Source: Maribacter polysiphoniae (GTDB lineage Bacteria > Bacteroidota > Bacteroidia > Flavobacteriales > Flavobacteriaceae). Taken from it: a stretch of DNA of 64,000 nucleotides. Positions 50,770 through 60,506 of the stretch are shown piece after piece (the stretch's first letter is position 1; each line of letters opens with the position of its first letter). The stretch spans positions 1 to 64,000 of the forward strand of contig NZ_QGGQ01000003.1 of NCBI RefSeq assembly GCF_003148665.1, given 5' to 3'. Below the pieces are notes generated by a model that worked only from the letters and a program-made list of their open reading frames with translations, had not been told where the DNA came from and did not search any database. A program made the position numbers and the translations under genes.

Positions 50770-52374
50770 ATGGATATTGACTGTTTACCCTTTAAGGATA
50801 CCGGATATTTTTCAGATTTAATATGCGATTATATTGATGATAAGGAAGATCTGAGGCCTTTCTATAATCGATATCCGAATATCGAAAATTTCAAAGGGCA
50901 ACTTGAAGAAAAGTTGGCCAATTACCCAGAGGATAATCGGGCGATACTCTTTGATGCGCTCCAAGAACAATATAAGGGGGTTGCTATTTCCAGGGAAACC
51001 AAGGATAATTTAATACAACTCAAGGAACCCATAACGTTTACCATTGTTACAGGCCATCAATTGAATTTGTTTACCGGTCCCCTTTACTTCCTATACAAGA
51101 TAATATCGACCATTAATCTGACCAAAGCCTTAAAGAAGAAATATCCTAGGTTTAATTTTGTGCCGATTTATTGGATGGCTACCGAGGACCATGATTTTGA
51201 GGAAATCAATTACTTTAATTTCAAGAATAAAAAAATACAGTGGAACAGGGATGCTTCCGGAGCGGTAGGCCGACTCAATACAGACGGTTTGGAAGGGATG
51301 TACGAAACCTTTGCCAATGAATTGGGGGGAGGTGTGAATGCGGAAGCCTTAAAAGAACTTTTTAAAAAGGCGTATCTGGAACATGCTACCTTGGCAGCGG
51401 CAACCCGGTATCTCGCCAATGAACTTTTCGGTTCATACGGACTTGTAATTGTCGATGGGGATGATAAAAGCTTAAAAAAATTATTGGTTCCCTATGCCAA
51501 AAAGGATATTTTCGATAGGGTTTCGTTTGACAGGGTTACCGAGACCATTTCCCAATTAAGACAGCTTACCGATTCTTATGGTATTCAGGTCAACCCCAGG
51601 GAAATCAATTATTTTTACATAAAGGATGCCATTCGGGAACGTATCGTTGAGGCAAAGGATGGATTTCATGTGAATAATACCGATATCCGGTTTAGCAAGG
51701 AAGCATTATTGGAAGAACTCAATACCCATCCTGAACGATTTTCACCCAATGTGATTGCCCGGCCGTTATATCAAGAAATCATTCTTCCCAACCTGTGCTA
51801 TATCGGAGGTGGGGGAGAACTGGCCTATTGGCTCGAATTGAAAGCCAATTTTGAGGCAATGGAGGTTACTTTTCCCATTCTATTGCCCAGGAATTCAGCG
51901 CTTGTCCTTACGGGGAAACAACAACGGAAATTGGATAATATGAATCTGTCCGTGAAAGACCTCTTTTTAAGACGAAACCAGCTCATCAATAAGAAAATCC
52001 GGGAAATCTCAAATATCAATATTGATTTATCCCCTCAGAGGAAATTATTGAAAGAACAGTTCAAGGCCCTATATGATATTGCCTCACAGACCGATGCTTC
52101 TTTCTTGGGAGCGGTAAAGGCCCAGGAAGTTAAGCAATTAAAGGGATTGGATGCCTTGGAGGCCCGTTTGCTTAAAGCCCAAAAGCGTAAATTGAAGGAC
52201 CATGTTGAACGAATGACCCATATACAGAACGAACTGTTCCCGGGACAATCGCTACAGGAAAGAAATCTCAATTTCTCAGAATTGTATCTTGAATATGGGG
52301 AAGTGTTGATACCCATGCTGTTCGAAACATTGGACCCCTTAAAGCTCGAGTTTACCATACGAACCGCTGATTAG
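50770..52374 (+). CDS. bshC: bacillithiol biosynthesis cysteine-adding enzyme BshC
   Basis: Adds cysteine to glucosaminyl-malate, the last step of bacillithiol synthesis; this thiol replaces glutathione in Firmicutes and many Bacteroidetes. Started at MDIDCLPFKDTGYFSDL, the protein has 534 residues, the family length; the 61 residues upstream in the frame are not family-like. Core motifs include TIVTGHQLNLFTGPLYFLYK and YWMATEDHDFEEINYF, the active-site region, and a C-terminal coiled coil (about 430-500). bshA and bshB are not in the window. It is two bases upstream of the glycosyltransferase gene. Confidence 0.94.
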   Translation: MDIDCLPFKDTGYFSDLICDYIDDKEDLRPFYNRYPNIENFKGQLEEKLANYPEDNRAILFDALQEQYKGVAISRETKDNLIQLKEPITFTIVTGHQLNLFTGPLYFLYKIISTINLTKALKKKYPRFNFVPIYWMATEDHDFEEINYFNFKNKKIQWNRDASGAVGRLNTDGLEGMYETFANELGGGVNAEALKELFKKAYLEHATLAAATRYLANELFGSYGLVIVDGDDKSLKKLLVPYAKKDIFDRVSFDRVTETISQLRQLTDSYGIQVNPREINYFYIKDAIRERIVEAKDGFHVNNTDIRFSKEALLEELNTHPERFSPNVIARPLYQEIILPNLCYIGGGGELAYWLELKANFEAMEVTFPILLPRNSALVLTGKQQRKLDNMNLSVKDLFLRRNQLINKKIREISNINIDLSPQRKLLKEQFKALYDIASQTDASFLGAVKAQEVKQLKGLDALEARLLKAQKRKLKDHVERMTHIQNELFPGQSLQERNLNFSELYLEYGEVLIPMLFETLDPLKLEFTIRTAD

Positions 52375-52376
52375 CT

Positions 52377-53783
52377 ATGATGTTGGGAAAGATGTCATTA
52401 CATAGGGTCAACCTTCTTTCCTTACTTTCCTTTTTTGCTATAACAGGTATTACTTTTTTTAAGGCTGCGTTGGAACTGGAGGATGCGGAACAGGCCTATT
52501 ATTCCCAATGGTTGCGTTGGGGCTATGACGATCAACCGCCACTTTATACTTGGTTGCAATATGGGGTAAACCAGGTGTTTGGTAGTCATAAGGTTTCATT
52601 TTCCATGTTTCGGGGGCTTATTTTTGCAAGTATATTATTCTTGTTGTGGCAATTTGCACGTAAAATGATTAAGGACGGCAAAAAGGCGGAATTGGCCATA
52701 ATGGGGTTGGTCTTGGTTCCTGTTTTCATCGATTTTACATTTCGAAGATTATCCCACACGTCATTGTTGTGTGCGTCTATTATCGCTTCCTATTTAATTG
52801 TGCAACGATTGATATATCAAAAAACATGGGGGAATTATGTGCTTTTTGGTCTTGTCGTGGGTTTTGGGGCCATGTCCAAATACAATTATGTGTTCTTTAT
52901 GGCCGCTTTGGGCTTGACATTGTTTTTTGATGCCTCCATACGACGGATTATTTTCAATAAGAAGATGGTTGTGACCTTGTTGGTGGTAGCCGTATTGTTA
53001 ATGCCCCATTGGTATTGGCTTTTTGGTCCTGAGGGATTTCTAACGGAGCTTCGTGAAAGTATCCGTCTGAAAACGGAGAATCAATCTGGAAATGGCATAT
53101 TCGTTATAGGTCCGTTGTTTTCCTTACTTTTGAATTTGATTGGAATGATCGCTCCTTTAGTAGTGGTGATTTCATGGGCGTTCGTCCAAAGGAAAGTCCG
53201 ATTCGAAAGACTGAAACCCGATTGGTTTGCAAAACTAGCCATAGCCCAGATTATGGTGTTGGTGCTGTTTTTTGTTGTTATGGACGTTCAAAAAATAGAG
53301 GAACGTTGGTTGTTGCCGTTGGTATTGCCGTTTATGGTGTTGCTTGTTCGTTCTGTTGGGTTCAAATCGATCAGAAAATGGTCAACTTACGGATTTGTCC
53401 TTTTTCTTACCGTTATCGGTTTGCAAATACTGCGGACTCCGGCTGAAAAGGTGTTGGGTATTCGGTCTTCGGTACATTTTGGTTTTGAGCCGTTATACGA
53501 TGTGTTGCAGAAAGATTATGGGGAGAAGAAGTGGATGCTCCCAAATGTTACCTACGCGGGAAATATAAGATTGCTCGACCCCCAAAGGGAGGTATTCGCC
53601 AAGGATGATTTTTCCTTGCCCAAATCAAAACTGGTGAATTTTGATGGTGTTGAGGTCGTTTTGGAAAAGGAATTGGTAAAAGACAAAAGAGTGCTGGATA
53701 GTATTCCTGATTTTGGAAAAGAACGGAATACCATATTTATAGTAGCGTTTGAAGGGGATAAGGATTCTCCCTCAATAAAATAG
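52377..53783 (+). CDS. GT39/ArnT-like polyprenol-phosphate-sugar glycosyltransferase
   Basis: A 468-residue membrane protein with about 10 to 12 transmembrane helices. The N-terminal luminal loop carries ELEDAEQAYYSQWLRWGYDD and QPPLYTWLQY, in which the acidic pair (Glu-Asp) acts as the catalytic site in GT39/GT83 enzymes. A soluble C-terminal domain (about 370-468) follows. It should transfer a sugar from a lipid carrier to a protein, lipid or glycan on the periplasmic face; acceptor and sugar are unknown. It starts two bases after bshC, so the two are cotranscribed. Confidence 0.9.
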   Translation: MMLGKMSLHRVNLLSLLSFFAITGITFFKAALELEDAEQAYYSQWLRWGYDDQPPLYTWLQYGVNQVFGSHKVSFSMFRGLIFASILFLLWQFARKMIKDGKKAELAIMGLVLVPVFIDFTFRRLSHTSLLCASIIASYLIVQRLIYQKTWGNYVLFGLVVGFGAMSKYNYVFFMAALGLTLFFDASIRRIIFNKKMVVTLLVVAVLLMPHWYWLFGPEGFLTELRESIRLKTENQSGNGIFVIGPLFSLLLNLIGMIAPLVVVISWAFVQRKVRFERLKPDWFAKLAIAQIMVLVLFFVVMDVQKIEERWLLPLVLPFMVLLVRSVGFKSIRKWSTYGFVLFLTVIGLQILRTPAEKVLGIRSSVHFGFEPLYDVLQKDYGEKKWMLPNVTYAGNIRLLDPQREVFAKDDFSLPKSKLVNFDGVEVVLEKELVKDKRVLDSIPDFGKERNTIFIVAFEGDKDSPSIK

Positions 53784-53800
53784 ATTTAAAATCGTATTGG

Positions 53801-55171
53801 ATGCATAATATTGATATTGAAGTGGTTGAAATGACATTGGATGTCATGAAATACGCCATTAATCGAATCACAAAAACCACACCCGAATTAGGCAAGCCCA
53901 AAAAAGAGGAAGAACTTCGCGAATTGGTCGGTGAGACCATAACACCCAAGGGTATTGGGGGTGAATATGCCTTTAGTCTATTCAGGGATGTATTGGTCAA
54001 GGCCACCGTACCTATAGATCACCCCAGACATTTGGCCTTTGTTCCGGCAGCCCCCACAAGGGCGGCGATCATGTTCGATTTGGTGACCTCGGCTTCGAGT
54101 ATCCATGGTGCCTATTGGATGGAAGGTGCAGGGGGTATTTTTTGTGAGAACGAGGCCATGAAATGGCTGGTATCCCTTACAGGATTGCCAAAAGGTGCTT
54201 TTGGGGTCTTTACCAGTGGGGGTACGGCAGCAAACCTGTCAGCCATGGTTACGGCAAGGGAGAATTGGCGAAAGGATCCAGGGAACCGTAACGTGAAGGC
54301 TTTGGTCATCACCTCAGAGGGGGCCCATTCATCAATAAAGGCCATGGCAAAGGTCATTGATGCCGATGTACTTTTGGTGGAGACCGAGGATTTTATGACT
54401 GCTGAAATGTTGAAGGGGAAAATCGCCGGATTGGATGCAAGTCAACGTAAACGACTGTTTGCCGTAGTGGCGACCGGAGGGACTACCAATGCAGGTATTA
54501 TTGATGATTTGGAGGGTGTTGCCCAAGTGTGTGCCCAGGAAAATCTTTGGTTTCATGTAGATGCCGCCTATGGCGGAGGAGCCTTGGTTGCCGATTCTGT
54601 AAGTCATTTGTTCCGTGGTATCGAAAAAGCGGATAGTATAACCATTGATCCCCATAAATGGCTCTTTTCGCCATATGATTGCGGTGCGGTCATTTATAAA
54701 AATCCGGAATTGGCTAAAGAGGCCCATGCCCAAGAAGGTTCTTATTTAGAGATTTTCAAGGATGAAGGTGCCCGAGGGTTCAACCCCGCCGATTATCAGA
54801 TTCAATTGACCCGAAGGGTGCGGGGATTGCCTTTGTGGTTTTCCTTGGCCATGCATGGCACTGATAAATACAAATGGGCTGTTGAAGAGGGGATTAAACT
54901 GGCAAACTTGGCCGGTGAGCTCATCGAAGACCATAATGATTTGGAACTGGTTCGTGAACCTAGTCTGTCCTGTGTGCTTTTTAGACGAAAAGGATGGTCA
55001 CCCGATGATTATAGAAAATGGACGTACAAGAACCATGAAGATGGTTTTGCCTTGGTGACCCCTACTAAATGGACGACCAAAGGTGTGCCGGAAACCGTAG
55101 CTCGGTTTTGCTTTATCAATCCGGATACGACCATCGAGGATATCGTTGCGATTTTGCAATCCATGGAGTGA
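53801..55171 (+). CDS. group II pyridoxal phosphate-dependent decarboxylase
   Basis: 456 residues, related to aromatic-amino-acid, glutamate and diaminobutyrate decarboxylases. The PLP lysine is in ITIDPHKWLFSPYDCG (about 284), the ring-stacking histidine in TSEGAHSSIKAM, and the PLP aspartate in FHVDAAYGGGA. Substrate-specific loops do not decide between tyrosine, DOPA, tryptophan or another amino acid. Placed 17 bases after the glycosyltransferase gene, it completes a three-gene operon with bshC. The product would be an amine. Confidence 0.92.
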   Translation: MHNIDIEVVEMTLDVMKYAINRITKTTPELGKPKKEEELRELVGETITPKGIGGEYAFSLFRDVLVKATVPIDHPRHLAFVPAAPTRAAIMFDLVTSASSIHGAYWMEGAGGIFCENEAMKWLVSLTGLPKGAFGVFTSGGTAANLSAMVTARENWRKDPGNRNVKALVITSEGAHSSIKAMAKVIDADVLLVETEDFMTAEMLKGKIAGLDASQRKRLFAVVATGGTTNAGIIDDLEGVAQVCAQENLWFHVDAAYGGGALVADSVSHLFRGIEKADSITIDPHKWLFSPYDCGAVIYKNPELAKEAHAQEGSYLEIFKDEGARGFNPADYQIQLTRRVRGLPLWFSLAMHGTDKYKWAVEEGIKLANLAGELIEDHNDLELVREPSLSCVLFRRKGWSPDDYRKWTYKNHEDGFALVTPTKWTTKGVPETVARFCFINPDTTIEDIVAILQSME

Positions 55172-55179
55172 AGAATACC

Positions 55180-55722
55180 CTAGGGTACGAGATATTCGTT
55201 ATACCAACCTTGGTCATTTTTGGAAAACTTGATTTTTGTGTGCCCCTTAGTATTGAGTTTAAGGCATTCTATCCGAAAAGGTTCAATGTCCACAATGGAA
55301 AAATAATCGCCTTCCTTCAAATATTCCAAAGAACTAGGGTGGCTAATCGTAGTCCCTGGCGCTTCCGTGGTAATATAGTCTTTGCGGGCCTCGGCACCTA
55401 TGGTTTCCCAGGTTTCCCGAATTTGGAATTGATCCGAATTTATGCTGGCCATGGCTTCTATACGCAATTGAAGGAGTTTCTGGGGATGATAGAATAACAG
55501 GCTGACCCTTGGATTTTCTTTGATGTGCAAGACTTTTTTGGAACGTTTATCCGTGAAAAAGGTTAATTTCAGGTCGTTGGAAACATTTCTCAGGGCCACA
55601 AGCCTTAATCGAGCGAACTTGTCCACGCCCAAGGTGGCAATGGTGAAATAATGAAAGGGATGCTTTTTGTCCTTGGCGCCAATTTGTAAATCCGATTTTA
55701 TTTCGTCAAACGTGCTCTTCAT
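55180..55722 (-). CDS. pyridoxamine 5'-phosphate oxidase family protein
   Basis: A 180-residue flavin-binding split-barrel protein. I begin at MKSTFDEIKSDLQIG; the 16 residues upstream are not family-like. The FMN-binding strands VDKFARLRLVALRNV and LKLTFFTDKRSKKVLHI are visible, as is the KEGDYFSIVDIEPFRIECLK end. It differs from true PdxH by lacking the usual PLP-contacting C-terminal arginine-histidine region, so I assign the family only. It converges on the decarboxylase, whose cofactor is PLP, with a gap of eight bases. Confidence 0.85.
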   Translation of the reverse strand: MKSTFDEIKSDLQIGAKDKKHPFHYFTIATLGVDKFARLRLVALRNVSNDLKLTFFTDKRSKKVLHIKENPRVSLLFYHPQKLLQLRIEAMASINSDQFQIRETWETIGAEARKDYITTEAPGTTISHPSSLEYLKEGDYFSIVDIEPFRIECLKLNTKGHTKIKFSKNDQGWYNEYLVP

Positions 55723-56036
55723 GGTATTGTGATTACAGTTATAAAGATAAAAAAAGCCGCTGTAAATCAATCACCAAAAACAGAATACTTAGGTTTTATA
55801 ATCGCTTTTATACAGGTATGGTTTCTATGTGTTTTCGGGCCAAAAAATATTTTTTTCACAAAAAGGTAGGGTATTTACGAAGTGGGGTGTTATAGATACA
55901 AATTGCTATGAATTGGAAAATTTAGTTAAATAATCAATTCGTTCATGTGCTAGGTTGGTTTTTTGATTTAGAAAGCCTCGATGTAGGGTCGAGGCTTTTT
56001 TTGTTTTTATAGCGATGGTTGCAGTGGAATTCAATA
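55723..56036. other. gene-free stretch with one plus-strand terminator
   Basis: 314 bases between two minus-strand genes. No credible frame. A weak element TAGGTTTT lies near 55792, but I find no consensus promoter. The only clear structure is the hairpin at 55972-56002, oriented towards the plus strand. Confidence 0.4.
55972..56002 (+). terminator. intrinsic terminator, plus orientation, without an obvious upstream gene
   Basis: AAAGCCTCGA (55972-55981), loop of seven, TCGAGGCTTT (55989-55998), then a T-run. On the minus strand the trailing bases are not T-rich, so it does not fit the minus-strand neighbour well. Confidence 0.7.
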
Positions 56037-56417
56037 TCACAACCACTTCAGAAAGAATTCCATGATATCTTCCTTAAAATCATAATGTAATTTGATGTAA
56101 TGTTTTAAGTCATCATATAACGGGCGTTTTTCGTACTGTACCTGTCCGTCAATGTTTTTGTAATGATCGGCGCTATGTAGATTGCCCAATTTGGCACGAC
56201 AACGGTGTAAAAGCTTGCCGATGGCATCACGTTCGATCAAGATTCTATTCTGAAAGTTCTCCAGATCTAATGAGGACTGTCCATTGTCTTCCCTACCGGC
56301 AATTTCCTCCAATTTCTTTTGAAACATATCCAATTCGGACAAATGGAACTTCAATTCCCTTTTCCAGATTTCCAAATTAAAGGTAAGGTCGCTTGAATAT
56401 ACGGCTTCTGTCTGCAT
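56037..56417 (-). CDS. hypothetical helical protein
   Basis: 126 residues, charged, almost entirely alpha-helical by composition. A long helix pair (about 15-80, LEIWKRELKFHLSELDMFQK and FQNRILIERDAIGKLLHRCR) suggests a coiled-coil hairpin. Residues 90-126 hold several histidines and tyrosines (DDLKHYIKLHYDFKED). No signal peptide or known motif. It has no close neighbour on its strand. I recognise no family; it resembles small cytosolic proteins seen in other flavobacteria. Confidence 0.7.
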   Translation of the reverse strand: MQTEAVYSSDLTFNLEIWKRELKFHLSELDMFQKKLEEIAGREDNGQSSLDLENFQNRILIERDAIGKLLHRCRAKLGNLHSADHYKNIDGQVQYEKRPLYDDLKHYIKLHYDFKEDIMEFFLKWL

Positions 56418-56776
56418 ACTATTTGGTTTTACATTTATATTTAGTTTATCCTCGTTTTTGCCTTAAGGGCCTTTTTGAGGTGTTCAGCAGCTTCAATTCA
56501 AAACCATTATACTCATGTAAGGCCGTATTGCCAAAGGGCTCATATGTATTATAAATATAAGGAATTTTGCTCAGAATCCCTTTCGATTAACCATTAAAAA
56601 CCAAGCGTTTTTCATAGGACTTCTAAATAAATTGTTGTCACTTTTTCGTGCTGCGGACGATGAAGTGGACTTATTTAATGGACTAATTAGTCGTATCTGT
56701 TTATAAGTTTTGTAATTCTTGAATAAATATCCTGTTAAGACCCTTTCACAAAATTTGCATTTTACTATTTTTGCCC
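56418..56776. other. region upstream of guaA: imperfect hairpin, palindrome and -7 element
   Basis: 359 bases without a credible gene. GTCACTTTTTCGT (56637-56649) and ACGATGAAGTGGAC (56657-56670) pair imperfectly around GCTGCGG. GACTAATTAGTC (56681-56692) is a perfect 12-bp palindrome. TATTTTTG at 56766-56773 is a full -7 element three bases before the guaA ATG. I see no purine-riboswitch sequence. Confidence 0.45.
56766..56773 (+). promoter_or_regulatory. -7 promoter element of guaA, three bases before the ATG
   Basis: TATTTTTG, full consensus. It implies a leaderless guaA message and rules out the in-frame TTG at 56771 as the start. Confidence 0.5.
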
Positions 56777-58309
56777 ATGCAAAATAACGTCCTAATACTC
56801 GATTTTGGTTCCCAGTATACACAACTCATCGCTAGAAGGGTTAGGGAACTGAATATTTTCTGTGAAATAAAACCATACAATAAAGTGCCTGAGGATATGT
56901 CTTCCTATAAGGCTGTAATTCTTTCGGGTTCGCCTTTTTCTGTGCGTTCCGAGGATGCTCCGCATCCGGATCTCTCAAAGATCAAAGGGAAGATACCGTT
57001 GCTTGGGGTTTGTTACGGGGCCCAATATTTGGCCCATTTCAATGGGGGTAAGGTCGAACCTTCCAATACACGGGAGTATGGTCGTGCCCGATTGACAAAT
57101 ATTAAAAGCGATGAACCTTTCTTTTACGGTATCATAGGCGGTTCCCAGGTTTGGATGAGCCATAGTGATACCATTCAGGAATTGCCAGAGAATGCCGTGG
57201 TGTTGGCCAATACCGTGGACGTTAAAAATGCTGCATATAGAATTGAGGGGGAGGACACCTATGCGATTCAATTTCACCCAGAAGTATATCACACAAGCCA
57301 AGGCAAGATAATATTGCAAAACTTTCTAGTGCATATTGCCGGGTTGGAGCAAACTTGGACCCCGGATGCATTTGTTGAGACAACCGTTTCGGAATTACGG
57401 AAAAAAGTGGGTAGTGACAAGGTGATCCTAGGATTATCGGGGGGAGTGGATTCAACCGTGGCTGCCGTGTTGTTGCATAAGGCGATAGGGAAAAATTTGC
57501 ACTGTATTTTTGTGAACAATGGTTTGTTGCGTAAAAATGAATTCCAGGAGGTTCTAGATCAATACGAGGATATGGGACTTAATGTAAAGGGCGTTGATGC
57601 TTCGGCACGCTTTTTGGATGCATTGGCTGGGGAAAGTGACCCCGAGGGAAAACGGAAGATCATAGGTAAGGTTTTTATCGATGTTTTTGATGATGAGGCC
57701 CATTTGGTCAAAGATGCAAAATGGTTGGCACAAGGTACGATATATCCTGATGTCATTGAATCCGTATCGGTGACAGGGGGTCCTTCAGCAACGATAAAGA
57801 GTCACCATAATGTTGGCGGATTACCCGATTTCATGAAATTGAAAGTCGTTGAGCCCTTAAAAATGTTATTTAAGGATGAGGTTCGAAGAGTGGGGGCGAG
57901 TATGAAGATCTCCGGTGATCGATTGGGCCGTCACCCGTTTCCAGGTCCTGGTTTGGCCATTCGTATATTAGGGGATATTACCCGTGAAAAAGTGGCCATA
58001 TTACAAGAAGTTGATGCGATTTTTATCGATGGATTAAGGGAATGGGGACTTTATGATAAGGTTTGGCAGGCCGGAGCCATGCTTTTACCCGTAAATAGTG
58101 TAGGGGTAATGGGCGATGAAAGAACATATGAAAAATGTGTAGCTTTACGAGCTGTTGAAAGTACCGATGGTATGACTGCCGATTGGGTAGATTTGCCTTA
58201 CGAGTTTTTACAGAAAACATCTAATGAGATAATTAATAAAGTACCGGGTGTAAATAGAGTGGTGTATGATATTAGTTCTAAACCGCCCGCTACTATAGAA
58301 TGGGAATAG
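56777..58309 (+). CDS. guaA: GMP synthase (glutamine-hydrolysing)
   Basis: Converts XMP to GMP with ATP and glutamine. 510 residues from [12 protein letters not shown]. The class I glutaminase domain (1-190) has nucleophile Cys79 in [10 protein letters not shown] and the His-Glu pair in FHPEVYHT. The ATP pyrophosphatase domain has the P-loop [14 protein letters not shown] (about 216), followed by the dimerisation domain with [16 protein letters not shown]. It ends [16 protein letters not shown], the invariant C terminus that closes the active site. Confidence 0.97.
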   Translation: MQNNVLILDFGSQYTQLIARRVRELNIFCEIKPYNKVPEDMSSYKAVILSGSPFSVRSEDAPHPDLSKIKGKIPLLGVCYGAQYLAHFNGGKVEPSNTREYGRARLTNIKSDEPFFYGIIGGSQVWMSHSDTIQELPENAVVLANTVDVKNAAYRIEGEDTYAIQFHPEVYHTSQGKIILQNFLVHIAGLEQTWTPDAFVETTVSELRKKVGSDKVILGLSGGVDSTVAAVLLHKAIGKNLHCIFVNNGLLRKNEFQEVLDQYEDMGLNVKGVDASARFLDALAGESDPEGKRKIIGKVFIDVFDDEAHLVKDAKWLAQGTIYPDVIESVSVTGGPSATIKSHHNVGGLPDFMKLKVVEPLKMLFKDEVRRVGASMKISGDRLGRHPFPGPGLAIRILGDITREKVAILQEVDAIFIDGLREWGLYDKVWQAGAMLLPVNSVGVMGDERTYEKCVALRAVESTDGMTADWVDLPYEFLQKTSNEIINKVPGVNRVVYDISSKPPATIEWE

Positions 58310-58311
58310 TT

Positions 58312-60504
58312 ATGAGTCAATTTTTCAAGAATAGTATTGTATTGCTTCTCCTTATTTTTATAGGTGGCAATGCAATGGCCCAAAAGTTCACTACCCATGC
58401 GGTAAAAAAGGGGGAGACATTGGAAAGTATCTCCAAACAGTATAAGGTTGCCCCGGCCACAATTTTATCCTACAATAAGGAAATCCAACAGGGTACGGCT
58501 ATAAAACCGAATACCATTTTGGTGATTCCCGTAGGGGCTAAGACTGCCCAGGATGCTAAGGCGACCGGTGAAAAAGAATCGGTAAGCCTATTCAAAAAGG
58601 AAGAACCGGTGCAAGAAGAACCTATAGGTTTTACGACCCATAAGGTTAGAAAGCGGGAAACGCTATACGGTATATCGCAACGGTATCATATTACCGAAGA
58701 TGATATAAAAAGATACAATTCTGAACTATACTCTTCCCAACTTAAAAAGGGAATGAAGATAAAAATCCCGAAATACAGGAGGGTAAAGCCAGAGGATAAC
58801 GCAATCAATGAGGATGATTATGAAGTGTACACCGTTGCACCCAAAGAGACCCGTTGGAGTATAGCCCATAAATATGGTATTACCATCGATAGTATGTTGG
58901 TGTTGAACCCAGGACTATCGAAGATGACCGATCATTTGTCTGAAGGTCAGGAGCTTAAGATGCCTAAACTTTTGGGAAGTACCATCAAGGGGCAAGAGAC
59001 CCAATTGTACCTTTCCTATACGGTACCCCCGAAAATGAATTTTTACCGTTTGGAGAAACAGTTCAATGTGAAATCGGATGAGATTGTTCGGTTGAATCCA
59101 GAGATAGCGGAACGCGGTGGGTTAAAGGAAGGAATGGTTATTCGAATTCCTGAGCAAAAGTCAGATCCAGGGGAAGTCAATACGGATAATTTTATTTTTT
59201 ATGAGGTTAAGCCGAAGCAAACCGAATTTTCATTGACCCGGAAATTGGGTGTTACCTATAAAGAGCTTTTAAAGTTGAATCCTGATTTAAAGGATGGGTT
59301 AAAAGCGGGAATGGTGTTGAAATTGCCTAAGGACCAAGCGGGTGATTTTGAAGTACGGAATTCCTTGGTTCTTGATAAAATCGACCTTTTGGATAGTATC
59401 AATCCAATGAATCGTCCAAAATTGGTCTTTATGTTGCCTTTTCGTCTAGATCGATTAAATCTAAAGAACAAGGAAGAGGTCCGGGAAATTATTGAGAATA
59501 GAAATAGTTTAAAATATAGTTTAGGACTTTATTCAGGGGCTTTGATGGCTATTGATTCGGTGGCCAAACTTGGTATTTCCGTTGATGTTGAGACTTATGA
59601 CAATCAATTGGACCTTTCCAAAACGAAGGAAATACTTTCAAGGGAAAATTTAGCCGATGCCAGCGCGGTTATAGGGCCGTTGGACCTTTCTTCCTTAAAG
59701 GAGGTCGCCGTAAGGGCAGCACAATACAAAGTACCCGTAATAGCGCCCATACCCGCTGAAAGTGATTTAAGTTTAGGCAACGTGTTTTTTTCCTATACGT
59801 CGGATCGAGTATTGCGCGACAAGATATTATCATACGTTGAGGGAAAATTGACCGATGAAAATATCATCGTCATTGCCGATGAAAAGAACCAATCGGCAAA
59901 AGCCATGATTTTGAAACGATTTCCCACGGCAAAAGTTCTCGAGGTCAAAGAAGAGAAAAAGAATATAGGGATCAATAGGGATAAATTAGGTTCGCTAATG
60001 TCAGAGGAAGTTGAAAATTGGGTTTTTGTTGAAACCGATAATTTTAAGCTGATCGCAAGTGTGGTTTCCATCTTGAATTCTTTTGAGGACACATTGTTAA
60101 ATCCGGAGGTCAGTAAGAAAAAGATGGAAGTCCGTATGTTCACTACCAATAAAAACAAGGCCTTTGATAATGATATTATATCAAGTACCCATTTGTCAAA
60201 CCTGCATTTTACCTATCCATCGGTTTATCGTGAAGTGGCGAATAGTGCATTTGTAGAGGCGTATAGCAAGCGTTTTGGGGATGTGCCGGACCGGTATGCT
60301 GTCCGGGGTTTTGATTTGACCTATGACTTGCTTTTGAAATTGGCGTACAAAAATAATTTAATGGATGTTTCCAAAATTATCGGGGAAACAGAATATACCG
60401 GGAATAAGTTCTCCTATGAAAGGAATCCGACTTCCGGGTATTATAACCAGGCCTCCTATATTATGACGATAGATAATCTGAGGGTGGTCCAAATAACAGA
60501 TTAG
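58312..60504 (+). CDS. LysM repeat protein with C-terminal periplasmic-binding-protein-like domain
   Basis: 730 residues from the ATG at 58312; an earlier ATG at 58300 overlaps guaA. Signal peptide to about residue 22 (GGNAMAQ). Five LysM-like repeats follow, at about residues 25-71, 105-150, 165-215, 225-280 and 290-340, each with a YxVxxxET/xxxLxxxYxV start and a MxIRIP- or LKLP-type end. Residues about 355-730 form a type 1 periplasmic-binding or receptor-ligand fold (LGLYSGALMAIDSVAKLG, ASAVIGPLDLSSLKEVAV). It is probably bound to peptidoglycan and could sense or capture a ligand in the periplasm. The downstream gene starts two bases later. Confidence 0.92.
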   Translation: MSQFFKNSIVLLLLIFIGGNAMAQKFTTHAVKKGETLESISKQYKVAPATILSYNKEIQQGTAIKPNTILVIPVGAKTAQDAKATGEKESVSLFKKEEPVQEEPIGFTTHKVRKRETLYGISQRYHITEDDIKRYNSELYSSQLKKGMKIKIPKYRRVKPEDNAINEDDYEVYTVAPKETRWSIAHKYGITIDSMLVLNPGLSKMTDHLSEGQELKMPKLLGSTIKGQETQLYLSYTVPPKMNFYRLEKQFNVKSDEIVRLNPEIAERGGLKEGMVIRIPEQKSDPGEVNTDNFIFYEVKPKQTEFSLTRKLGVTYKELLKLNPDLKDGLKAGMVLKLPKDQAGDFEVRNSLVLDKIDLLDSINPMNRPKLVFMLPFRLDRLNLKNKEEVREIIENRNSLKYSLGLYSGALMAIDSVAKLGISVDVETYDNQLDLSKTKEILSRENLADASAVIGPLDLSSLKEVAVRAAQYKVPVIAPIPAESDLSLGNVFFSYTSDRVLRDKILSYVEGKLTDENIIVIADEKNQSAKAMILKRFPTAKVLEVKEEKKNIGINRDKLGSLMSEEVENWVFVETDNFKLIASVVSILNSFEDTLLNPEVSKKKMEVRMFTTNKNKAFDNDIISSTHLSNLHFTYPSVYREVANSAFVEAYSKRFGDVPDRYAVRGFDLTYDLLLKLAYKNNLMDVSKIIGETEYTGNKFSYERNPTSGYYNQASYIMTIDNLRVVQITD

Positions 60505-60506
60505 AT

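Noticed and set aside
56571-56822. Minus-strand 83-residue open frame upstream of and into guaA
   Set aside because: It spans the guaA promoter and start, has no recognisable motif and no promoter of its own.
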